A stretch of 64,000 bases of DNA, from positions 1-64,000 of the forward strand of contig NZ_JASISZ010000024.1 of assembly GCF_030063355.1 (NCBI RefSeq), given 5' to 3'. Below are positions 16,051-23,074 of this stretch, in pieces. Source of the DNA: Streptomyces sp. PH10-H1 (lineage in GTDB: Bacteria; Actinomycetota; Actinomycetes; Streptomycetales; Streptomycetaceae). The position numbers and the translations under genes were made by a program. How positions within the stretch are numbered: the stretch's first letter is position 1; each line of letters opens with the position of its first letter. A model generated the notes under the pieces. It was not told the origin of the DNA, did no database searches, and saw only the letters and a list, made by a program, of their open reading frames with translations.

Positions 16051-17061
16051 ATGACCGTACGTCGCAAGGCCGCCGCAGTCGCCGTCATGGGCTTCGCGCC
16101 GCTTGTGCTGACCGGCCTCGCCGCCGCTCCCGCGAGCGCGCACGGCTCCATGGAGAATCCCGTCAGCCGGGTGTCCGCCTGCTATGCGGAGGGCCCGGAG
16201 AATCCGCGGTCGGCCGCGTGCAAGGCCGCTGTTGCGGCCGGCGGGAGGCAGGCGCTCTACGACTGGAACTCGGTGCGGGACGGTGAAGCGGGCGGGCGCA
16301 GCCGGTCGAAGGTACCCGACGGGCAGCTGTGCAGCGGAGGCAATGCGGAGTACAAGGGCCTCGACCTGGCACGAGCGGACTGGCCGGCCACCGGCATGAG
16401 CAGTGGTTCGTTCACCTTCAAGTACCGGGCGACCGCACCGCACAAGGGCTCCTTCGACCTGTACATCACGAAGGACGGTTACGATCCGTCGAAGCAGCTC
16501 AAGTGGTCGGACCTGGAGGCGAAGCCCTTCGCGTCCGTCACCGATCCGACGCTCACGAACGGCAGTTACGTGTTCTCCGGCACGGTGCCGAAGCGGGCGG
16601 GCCGGCATCTGATCTACAGCGTCTGGCAGCGTTCCGACAGCACCGAGGCCTTCTACTCCTGCTCGGACGTGGTCTTCGGCAAGGACACCGGAGGCTCGGC
16701 TCCCGCTCCCTCCGTTCCTTCGCACACTCCCGCGCAGGGCGCCTCGCACAGCGCTCCGGCCACCGCCGATCCCGCGCCGTCCGCGTCCGCGCCGTCCGAG
16801 GCGCAGATAGCCGCGGGCACCTCGAAGTCCACCGTGCACCACGACCACACGGCGGCCATCACCTCCGCGCCGGCCGGCAACGCGCCGAAGGCCGACGGCT
16901 CGGCCGCTCCCGCCGACGGCACGAACCTCGCCGAGACCGGTGGTTCCAGCAGTACGGGACCGCTCGCCATCGGCGGCGCCGCGGTGGTCGCGATCGGCTG
17001 CTCGGTGCTGCTCACCACCGTCCGCCGCAGGGCCGCCGCGGCGGGGCGTCACCGCTCCTGA
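16051..17061 (+). CDS. AA10 lytic polysaccharide monooxygenase, sortase-anchored
   Basis: 336 residues. The signal peptide is cleaved after ASA (residue 30) so that H31 becomes the N-terminal copper ligand (HGSMENP), with H131 (TAPHKGSF) as the second histidine-brace residue. The AA10 domain ends near FYSCSDVVF. A Pro/Ser/Ala-rich linker follows, then LAETG (293-297), a hydrophobic segment and a basic tail, i.e. a class E sortase signal. The enzyme should therefore sit on the wall and oxidatively cleave chitin or cellulose. No carbohydrate-binding module is present. RBS AAGGAG lies 9 nt before ATG. Confidence 0.93.
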   Translation: MTVRRKAAAVAVMGFAPLVLTGLAAAPASAHGSMENPVSRVSACYAEGPENPRSAACKAAVAAGGRQALYDWNSVRDGEAGGRSRSKVPDGQLCSGGNAEYKGLDLARADWPATGMSSGSFTFKYRATAPHKGSFDLYITKDGYDPSKQLKWSDLEAKPFASVTDPTLTNGSYVFSGTVPKRAGRHLIYSVWQRSDSTEAFYSCSDVVFGKDTGGSAPAPSVPSHTPAQGASHSAPATADPAPSASAPSEAQIAAGTSKSTVHHDHTAAITSAPAGNAPKADGSAAPADGTNLAETGGSSSTGPLAIGGAAVVAIGCSVLLTTVRRRAAAAGRHRS

Positions 17062-17127
17062 CGGCCGTCTCCCCCTGGTCCGGTGCCGCTGTTCCCCCAC
17101 GGGCAGCGGCATCGCCGTTTCACCGGC

Positions 17128-17154
17128 CGGTCGTATACGGGGCGTATACGACCG
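17128..17154. terminator. Hairpin between convergent LPMO and MarR genes
   Basis: Perfect 11-bp arms CGGTCGTATAC and GTATACGACCG flank GGGGC. It lies 67 bp after the LPMO stop and 17 bp after the MarR stop, a natural bidirectional terminator. No T-run is present, as is usual in this kind of genome. Confidence 0.7.
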
Positions 17155-17170
17155 CAGCTCACGCAGGCGT

Positions 17171-17617
17171 CTACCAGTTGGGGCGGATGGGGCCGCCCGG
17201 CGCCAGGCGCGCGAGATCGTCGCGCAGGGCGTGCAGCCGGCGCTCGCCGAGGAGCGCGGCCCAGGGGCGTACGGCGTCGGCCGCGGACTCCTCCGCGGCG
17301 CGCGTGCAGGCCCAGCCGCGGTCGGTGAGAACGACGAGGCGGGCGCGGGCGTCGTCCGGGTGCGGGCGGCGCTCCACGTAGCCCTTGCGGACGAGTTCCT
17401 CGACCATCTGGCTCGCCGCCTGGCGGGTGACTCCGAGGTGTTCTGCCAGGTCGGCAGCTGTCGCGCCGCCCGGGGCCAGGCGGGTGAAGGCGAAGCCGTG
17501 GGCCGGCCTGAGGTCGTCGAAACCGCGGGCGACGACGCCGTCGTGGATGGCGGCGGTGAGACCGCCGGCCGCGGCGAGCAGGGTCGCGGTCAGGCTCATG
17601 GCGTCAGCGTTGTTCAC
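17171..17617 (-). CDS. MarR-family transcriptional regulator
   Basis: About 148 residues. The winged helix is clear: ATAADLAEHLGVTRQAASQMVEELVRKGYVERRPHPDDARARLVVLTDRG. The start is uncertain; GTG 17617 is used, with GTG 17635 and ATG 17599 as alternatives, none with a good ribosome site. It is divergent from a cupin gene and a perfect palindrome lies between them, so it probably represses itself and the cupin. The ligand is unknown. Confidence 0.88.
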   Translation of the reverse strand: MNNADAMSLTATLLAAAGGLTAAIHDGVVARGFDDLRPAHGFAFTRLAPGGATAADLAEHLGVTRQAASQMVEELVRKGYVERRPHPDDARARLVVLTDRGWACTRAAEESAADAVRPWAALLGERRLHALRDDLARLAPGGPIRPNW

Positions 17618-17646
17618 GGGGACAGCTTGACACACTGCGCAAGCTA

Positions 17647-17664
17647 CTTGACTATATAGTCAAG
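17647..17664. promoter_or_regulatory. MarR operator in a divergent promoter
   Basis: CTTGACTATATAGTCAAG is a perfect 18-bp palindrome. A second half site, CTTGACTATAT, lies at 17681-17691 just before the cupin ribosome site, and a consensus TTGACA is at 17627-17632. On the minus strand the palindrome contains TATAGT as a likely -10 for marR, so binding would block both promoters. Confidence 0.75.
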
Positions 17665-17702
17665 CAACTTGCTCAATCAGCTTGACTATATGGAGGTACG
17701 CC

Positions 17703-18077
17703 ATGCCGGTTGTCCCCGCCGCCGAAGCCATCGTCCACGAGATGCACGGCATCCGTTTCGTCTCATACATCGTGCCCGCGCACGGCAGCAAGGAGCTGTG
17801 CGCCTGGCGCGGCGAGATACCCGCCGGCACCGCGGGCCCCGCCCACACCATCACCCGCGAGGAGGTCTTCCTGATGCTGAGCGGCTCGCTGAGGTTCAGC
17901 ATCGACGGCGAAGTGTCCACCCTGGTGCCGGGCGACGCCGCCGTCGCCCCCGCCGGCTCCTCCCTGGGAGTCAGCAATCCCACGGAGGAACCGGCCACCA
18001 TGTGGGTCACCACCAGCGTGGGCCTCGAGGCCGTGCTCGCCGACGGTTCCCGCATCTCCCCGCCGTGGGTCAACTGA
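17703..18077 (+). CDS. Cupin-domain protein
   Basis: 124 residues forming a single small beta-barrel cupin: GPAHTITREEVFLMLSGSLRFSIDG (motif 1, with a His and Glu in metal-ligand positions) and PGDAAVAPAGSSLGVSNPTEEPATMWVTTS (motif 2, lacking the usual His). RBS GGAGG is well placed before ATG 17703. Divergent from marR and controlled through the shared operator, it may detoxify or bind the MarR ligand, which is inference. Its stop codon lies in the 11-bp repeats. Confidence 0.85.
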   Translation: MPVVPAAEAIVHEMHGIRFVSYIVPAHGSKELCAWRGEIPAGTAGPAHTITREEVFLMLSGSLRFSIDGEVSTLVPGDAAVAPAGSSLGVSNPTEEPATMWVTTSVGLEAVLADGSRISPPWVN

Positions 18078-18123
18078 ACGTCGACCGAACGTCAACCGAA
18101 CGTCAACTGAACGTCAACTGAAC
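18069..18123. repeat. Five tandem 11-bp repeats between convergent genes
   Basis: GTCAACTGAAC-type units occur five times without gaps, each with at most two changes. They contain the cupin stop (18075-18077) and the lipase stop (18114-18116), so slippage could alter both gene ends. Confidence 0.85.
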
Positions 18124-18974
18124 ACGGATAGGCAGTTCGTCGTCGTGGCGTGCGCCGGGTCGAGGGCGTTCGCCGCCTCGTGGAAGGCGATCCGGTCGGT
18201 CAGACCGATCGCCACATGCTCGGAGATGTCGACCGCGCACAGGTCCTGCAGCAGGACGTTGTGCACATCGGGGCCCGACAGGAACTGCGTCGCGTACGGC
18301 GTCACGACTTCGTCGTACCGGGTCGCGATCACCGTGTAGTGCACCCCGGGGACGGTGTCGCCGCCCGCGTTGAGGAGCTGCTGGAAGGCCGATCCGGCCA
18401 CCTGGTCGGCGAGCCCCGGAGTGATCGAGTGGATCGCGTCGGCCGCCCCCGGGAAGTACGGGAGCAGCTTCGTCAGACCGCCGAGGGTGGTTCCGTGGTT
18501 GTCGGGAGCCAGGCCGACCAGGGCGTTCACCTTCGACGCACCGCCGAGGAACTTCAGGTAGTAGCGCGGCATCATGCCGCCCTGGGAGTGCCCGACCAGG
18601 TCCGCCTTCGGCGCCGCGGTGGCCGCCAGTACGCGGTCGGTGAAGTCCGCCAGCTGCTGCGCGGAGTCCGCGATCGGGCCGAGGCCGTCGAAGAACGGAA
18701 CTCCGGGCAGCTGGCCGTAGTCGAAGGAGAAGACGCAGTAGCCGCGGGCCACCAGATAGGGCGCGAAGCCGAGCCAGTTGTCGGTGCCGTTGCCGAAGGT
18801 TCCGTGCACGAGGACAACGGGACGGGGGTGCGCTGCGGATGGCCGGCAGGAGAAGTCGTTCCATCCGCTGGATGGCGCCGACTGCGCACTGGCGACGGTG
18901 GCCGCGGCCGGGGCCGCGGTCACCGCGAACGTCAGCGCCAGCGCGCTGACTAGCCGTTTCCAGGGCAGCTTCAT
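18114..18974 (-). CDS. Secreted class 2 lipase (alpha/beta hydrolase)
   Basis: 286 residues. A signal peptide of about 30 residues is followed by the oxyanion segment VLVHGTFGNG and the nucleophile S130 in GHSQGG. D221 and H253 are plausible triad partners. It matches the Lipase_2 family of secreted streptomycete lipases in length and motifs. RBS GAGGAG precedes ATG 18974. A consensus Crp site (19020-19035) lies 46-61 bp upstream. Confidence 0.93.
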   Translation of the reverse strand: MKLPWKRLVSALALTFAVTAAPAAATVASAQSAPSSGWNDFSCRPSAAHPRPVVLVHGTFGNGTDNWLGFAPYLVARGYCVFSFDYGQLPGVPFFDGLGPIADSAQQLADFTDRVLAATAAPKADLVGHSQGGMMPRYYLKFLGGASKVNALVGLAPDNHGTTLGGLTKLLPYFPGAADAIHSITPGLADQVAGSAFQQLLNAGGDTVPGVHYTVIATRYDEVVTPYATQFLSGPDVHNVLLQDLCAVDISEHVAIGLTDRIAFHEAANALDPAHATTTNCLSVFS

Positions 18975-19019
18975 GTGATCTCCTCGCAGGTCAGGGAAGT
19001 CTTGACACTCCGCTCACCC

Positions 19020-19035
19020 TGTGATCCGGATCACA
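19020..19035. promoter_or_regulatory. Consensus Crp-type binding site upstream of the lipase
   Basis: TGTGATCCGGATCACA is a perfect 16-bp palindrome that fits the TGTGA-N6-TCACA consensus of Crp/Fnr regulators, which Streptomyces Crp also recognises. It sits in the lipase promoter region, 46 bp before the start codon. The sign of regulation cannot be told. Confidence 0.7.
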
Positions 19036-19157
19036 TGGTTGTTACGTTCACGTCAACTTACGCGCCAGTAGCAAAACTGGCCAGTTACGCGTCGGTAAAA
19101 AATTCACCGCACCGGGCACACCGGTAGCGAGGGGGTGGCGGTCAGCTCCGTCGGCCG

Positions 19158-20390
19158 TCAGGCGGTGAGAGTCGGCGCTTGCTCGTCGGCGTGCGGGCCG
19201 GCCGGCTTCGGCTCCGTCGGGACCTTGAGCAGGCAGTACGCCGCGGCGAGGATGCCGGCCGCGCCGACGGCGGTGAGGAGCAGGCGGTGGTCGACGACGG
19301 CGACCAGGGCGGCGCCCGTCACACCGCCCACGGCGGTGGGGGCGAAGACGAGCGTGTTCGCGGTGGCCGCGACCCGGCCGATCAGGTCGGGGGGCGTCTC
19401 CCGCTGGACGGCGGTCAGCACGGTGATCAGCACCCAGGGCAGCCCGACCCCGATCGCCGCGCCTCCGGCGAGCGCCGCGGAGACCCATGGGGTGGCGCGT
19501 ACGGCGATGCCCAGGGCGAAGAGCAGCATGCCGGTGGCCGCGAAGACCCGTTCCGGCATCCGCCGCAACAGCGCTCCCGCGGCCACACCGCCGACGACGG
19601 AACCTGCGCCCTGCACCGCGTACAGCACGCCGACGAAGGCTGGCGAACGGTGCAGCCCCGCGTCGACCACCGCGTAGATCGCGGAGCTGCCGAGCGCGGA
19701 CAGCAGCATGGCGGCGGAGCCGACGGCCACCAGGCGGCGCAGCAGCCGGTGCCGGCGCAGATGGCGGACGCCCGCGGCGGTCTGTTCGCGCCAGCTCGAC
19801 GTGGCCGGTGACGGCGGCTCCTCCCGGACCCGGACCATCGCGAAAACGGCCGCGGCGAGCGCGAAGGTGACGGCGTCCAGTACGGCGACCGAGCCGCCGC
19901 CGAAGCGGACGAACAGGCCGGCGCCGGCCAGCGGGGCGAGGAGCTTCATCGCCTCGTTGGCCGTCATGCGCAGTCCGTTGAAGTCGCCGCGCAGCTCGCG
20001 GGGGACAGTGGCGGTGATGACGGCGGCCTCGGCCGCGTCGCACAGGACGGAAGCGGTCCCGTACAGGACGAGTACCGCGAACAGGATCCAGACCAGGTCC
20101 GCCGTACGGACCACGAGCAGCAGGGGCAGCAGCGCGGCCATCGCGGCGTTGACCCACACCAGCAGCGGGCGCCGCCGCACCCTGTCTGCCACCGTGCCGA
20201 GCAGCGGGCCGGTCAGGGTGGGGGCCCAGAGGCAGAAGCCGACCAGCGCCGCGAGACTGCTGGATCCGGTGAGCGACTTCACCCAGATACCGGCGGCCAG
20301 CATCATGGCCGAGCTGCCGAAGCCGGAGACCAGTACGCCACCCAGGTACATTCCCGCGTTGCGGTCGCGCAGGACCCTTATCGCCGTCAT
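19158..20390 (-). CDS. MFS transporter (12-TM, enterobactin-exporter-like)
   Basis: 410 residues with about 12 hydrophobic segments and the MFS loop GTVADRVRRRPLL after the second helix. It resembles EntS/MFS_3-type exporters. The start is ATG 20390; the transcript may be leaderless, since a -10 TAGCTT ends 8 nt before the ATG with TTGCCG 17 bp further upstream. It is divergent from the F420/PPOX gene across a 17-bp inverted repeat. The substrate is unknown. Confidence 0.88.
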   Translation of the reverse strand: MTAIRVLRDRNAGMYLGGVLVSGFGSSAMMLAAGIWVKSLTGSSSLAALVGFCLWAPTLTGPLLGTVADRVRRRPLLVWVNAAMAALLPLLLVVRTADLVWILFAVLVLYGTASVLCDAAEAAVITATVPRELRGDFNGLRMTANEAMKLLAPLAGAGLFVRFGGGSVAVLDAVTFALAAAVFAMVRVREEPPSPATSSWREQTAAGVRHLRRHRLLRRLVAVGSAAMLLSALGSSAIYAVVDAGLHRSPAFVGVLYAVQGAGSVVGGVAAGALLRRMPERVFAATGMLLFALGIAVRATPWVSAALAGGAAIGVGLPWVLITVLTAVQRETPPDLIGRVAATANTLVFAPTAVGGVTGAALVAVVDHRLLLTAVGAAGILAAAYCLLKVPTEPKPAGPHADEQAPTLTA

Positions 20391-20426
20391 AACTCCCAAG
20401 CTAATGGTTGGGGGTTATGACGGCAA
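20383..20426. promoter_or_regulatory. Symmetric divergent promoter with 17-bp inverted repeat
   Basis: Arms 20383-20399 and 20408-20424 match at 16 of 17 positions around GCTAATGG. The left arm holds the MFS ATG. On the minus strand TTGCCG (20426-20421), 17 bp and TAGCTT (20403-20398) form a promoter; on the plus strand TAATGG (20402-20407) is a -10 candidate. One regulator bound to the repeat could control both genes. Confidence 0.65.
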
Positions 20427-20500
20427 TGGTCCGGCCACAGCGGAAGAAGCGGCGGAACGAGCAGCGGAACAAGTGGCATCCGGGCCGCGTTGGGACGGCT

Positions 20501-20968
20501 ATGAGCCAGGAATCCGGAACCAGTCCGCTGCTCGACCTCTTGCGGCAGCACCCCCGCGGGGCGCTGGTCACCCTCAAACGCGACGGGCGTCCGCAGCTGT
20601 CGAACGTGGGGTACACCTACGACGAGAAATCCCACACGATCCGCATCTCGGTGACCGACGACCGGGCCAAGACCCGCAACCTGCGCCGCGATCCCCGGGC
20701 GAGCCTCTACGTCAGCACTCCCGACCTCGGCGCCTATCTCATCGCCGAAGGTGATGCCGAGCTGACCCCCGTCACCACCGATCCGCAGGATGCCACAGCC
20801 GACGAGCTGGTCGAGGTGTACCGGGCGATCTCCGGCGAACACCCCGACTGGGACGAGTACCGGGCCGCGATGGTCACCGACCGGCGACTCGTGGTGCGGC
20901 TGCGGGTCACCAAGGTCTACGGCTGGGGCCGCGAGGCCGGCGGAGTGAGCCTGGCCCTCGACGAATAG
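20501..20968 (+). CDS. PPOX-class F420-dependent oxidoreductase
   Basis: 155 residues with the split-barrel flavin/deazaflavin fold of the Rv1155-like PPOX family: LRQHPRGALVTLKRDGRPQLSNVGY, then IRISVTDDRAKTRNLRRDPRASLYV and the C-terminal VTKVYGWG. F420 or FMN would bind here; the substrate is unknown. The start ATG 20501 gives the family's usual length. An in-frame ATG at 20417 inside the inverted repeat would add 28 basic residues, and a leaderless start there is possible. Confidence 0.88.
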   Translation: MSQESGTSPLLDLLRQHPRGALVTLKRDGRPQLSNVGYTYDEKSHTIRISVTDDRAKTRNLRRDPRASLYVSTPDLGAYLIAEGDAELTPVTTDPQDATADELVEVYRAISGEHPDWDEYRAAMVTDRRLVVRLRVTKVYGWGREAGGVSLALDE

Positions 20969-21042
20969 CGACCCAGCGACTAACGACTAACGGACGACGG
21001 GATCACCGGTCCGGGCGGACGGACCCGCGGACAGCCGGACGA

Positions 21043-21972
21043 TCACTCCTCGTTCTTGCCCTGGGCGTTGCTCTCGATCGCCGCGGGAGCGGGCGGTGAC
21101 TCGGGCACCGCCACCGGCGCGGGAACAGCGGCGAGCGGCGGGACGACGGCGGCAACCGGTGCCGGCTCAACGACCGGCGCGGCCACGGGGGCGGGGGCCG
21201 CCGCGGGAGCCGCGGGAGCCGCGGGAGTCGCTCGCTCCAGGAAGCGCAGCAGCTCCACCGGGAAGGGCAGTACCAGCGTCGAGTTCTTCTCGGCGGCGAC
21301 GGCCACCACCGTTTGCAGCAGCCGCAGTTGGAGCGCCGAGGGGTTGTCCTCCATCTGCCGCGCCGCCTGGGCGAGCACCTTCGACGCCTGCAGTTCCGCG
21401 TCCGCGTTGATGATGCGGGCGCGGCGCTCGCGCTCGGCCTCCGCCTGCCGGGACATCGACCGCTTCATGGCCTCCGGCAGCGACACGTCCTTGATCTCGA
21501 CCCGGTCGATCTGCACGCCCCAGCCCAGCGCCGGGCTGTCGATCATGAGTTCCAGGCCCTCGTTGAGCTTCTCCCGGTTCGACAGCAGCTCGTCCAGGTC
21601 GCTCTTGCCGATGATCGAACGCAGCGAGGTCTGGGCGACCTGCGACACCGCGAAGCGGTAGTCCTCGACCTGGATGACGGCATCGACCGCGTTGACGACC
21701 TTGAAGTACACGACCGCGTCCACCTTGACCGTGACGTTGTCGCGGGTGATGCCGTCCTGTCCTGGGATGGGCATCGTGATGATCTGCAGGTTGACCTTCC
21801 GCAGCCGGTCGATACCCGGGATGACCATGGTGAAGCCGGGGCCCTTGGGCTCGGCCCTGAGCCGGCCCAGCCGGAGAACCACTCCGCGCTCGTACTGCCG
21901 CACCACCCGGGACGCGGCGATGAAATACACCGCTCCGACCGATAGGGCGGCAGCCACCAACTCCACGATCAT
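21043..21972 (-). CDS. Slipin family SPFH/Band 7 membrane protein
   Basis: 309 residues: one N-terminal membrane segment (about 3-24), an SPFH/Band 7 domain (VRQYERGVVLRLGRL to about 200), an Ala/Glu/Arg-rich coiled coil, and an Ala/Pro/Val-rich C-terminal tail of low complexity. It is a stomatin/slipin-like protein that would form oligomers on the inner membrane face. The usual NfeD-type partner protease is not adjacent. RBS AGGGGG lies upstream of ATG. Confidence 0.92.
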   Translation of the reverse strand: MIVELVAAALSVGAVYFIAASRVVRQYERGVVLRLGRLRAEPKGPGFTMVIPGIDRLRKVNLQIITMPIPGQDGITRDNVTVKVDAVVYFKVVNAVDAVIQVEDYRFAVSQVAQTSLRSIIGKSDLDELLSNREKLNEGLELMIDSPALGWGVQIDRVEIKDVSLPEAMKRSMSRQAEAERERRARIINADAELQASKVLAQAARQMEDNPSALQLRLLQTVVAVAAEKNSTLVLPFPVELLRFLERATPAAPAAPAAAPAPVAAPVVEPAPVAAVVPPLAAVPAPVAVPESPPAPAAIESNAQGKNEE

Positions 21973-22176
21973 TGCGGCCCCCTGCCGTCATACGTGCAGT
22001 CTTCCCAGTGTACTGCGCGGGCTCCCGCCGGGCACCGGTCGTACGGGCGGGTAGCGGAAGCCGCGCCAATCAGGGTGATCTGTGCGACGGTGGGGAATGC
22101 CACGATGCACACGGTCCGGACCCGGCCTTGATGCCGTCCGGACAGGTTCTGCACGGTGCCTGAGGGGAGGCGGCTG

Positions 22177-23067
22177 GTGCGCAAGAAGGTGCAGGCGGCG
22201 GACGGGCGGCAGCTGGCGGTGGAGAGTGTCGGGGACCCGCGCGGGAGGCCGGTCTTCCTGCTGCACGGCACCCCGGGCAGCAGGTTGGGGCCCGCGCCAC
22301 GGGGGATGGTCCTCTACCAGCAGCGCGTACGGCTGATCACCTACGACCGGCCGGGGTACGGAAGCTCCGACCGGCTGACCGGGCGGCGGGTCGCGGATGT
22401 CGCCCAGGACGTGGAGTCGATCGCGGACGCGCTGGGCATCGAACGGTTCAGCGTGGTGGGCCGTTCCGGCGGCGGGCCGCATGCGCTGGCCTGCGCCGCC
22501 CTGCTGCCGCACCGGGTGACGAAGGCGGCCGCGCTGGTCGGGCTCGCGCCCTGGGGCGCGGACGGGCTGGACTGGTTCGCCGGCATGGCGGCCTCCAACG
22601 TCCGCGAGTACACCACGGCGGCGGCCGGCCGCGACGGTCTGGCGGCCAGCCTCGTACCCCGCTCCGACGCCATCCGGGCGGACCCGCGGCAGCTGCTCGC
22701 CCAGTTGCGCTGGGAACTCACCGAGTCCGACCGCCGGGTCGTCAACGACTCCGGTATCCGGTCGATGCTGGTACGCAACTACCGCGAGGCGCTGCGTCAT
22801 TCGGCGGACGGCTGGATCGACGACGCGCTGTCCTTCTGCAGCCCCTGGGGGTTCGATCCGGCCGATATCGCGGTCCCGGTCCTGCTGTGGCACGGCGAGG
22901 ACGATGTCTTCTCCCCCGTCGGCCACTCCCGCTGGCTCGCCGAACGGATACCGGGCGTGACCACCATCCTGCAGCCGGCGGCGGCGCACTTCGCCGCGCT
23001 GCGCGTCCTCCCCGACATCCTGACCTGGCTCCTGTCGGAGACGACTCGGCCGATGAGAGCGGGGTAG
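22177..23067 (+). CDS. Alpha/beta hydrolase
   Basis: 296 residues. The oxyanion motif is FLLHGTPGSR, the nucleophile elbow GRSGGGPHAL, the acid LLWHGEDDVFSP, and a late His lies in AAAHFAALR. There is no signal peptide, so it is cytoplasmic. The start GTG 22177 has GGGAGG 6 nt upstream; GTG 22156 is the alternative. It ends 7 bp before the convergent fxsT stop. The substrate is unknown. Confidence 0.9.
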   Translation: MRKKVQAADGRQLAVESVGDPRGRPVFLLHGTPGSRLGPAPRGMVLYQQRVRLITYDRPGYGSSDRLTGRRVADVAQDVESIADALGIERFSVVGRSGGGPHALACAALLPHRVTKAAALVGLAPWGADGLDWFAGMAASNVREYTTAAAGRDGLAASLVPRSDAIRADPRQLLAQLRWELTESDRRVVNDSGIRSMLVRNYREALRHSADGWIDDALSFCSPWGFDPADIAVPVLLWHGEDDVFSPVGHSRWLAERIPGVTTILQPAAAHFAALRVLPDILTWLLSETTRPMRAG

Positions 23068-23074
23068 CCGCCGC

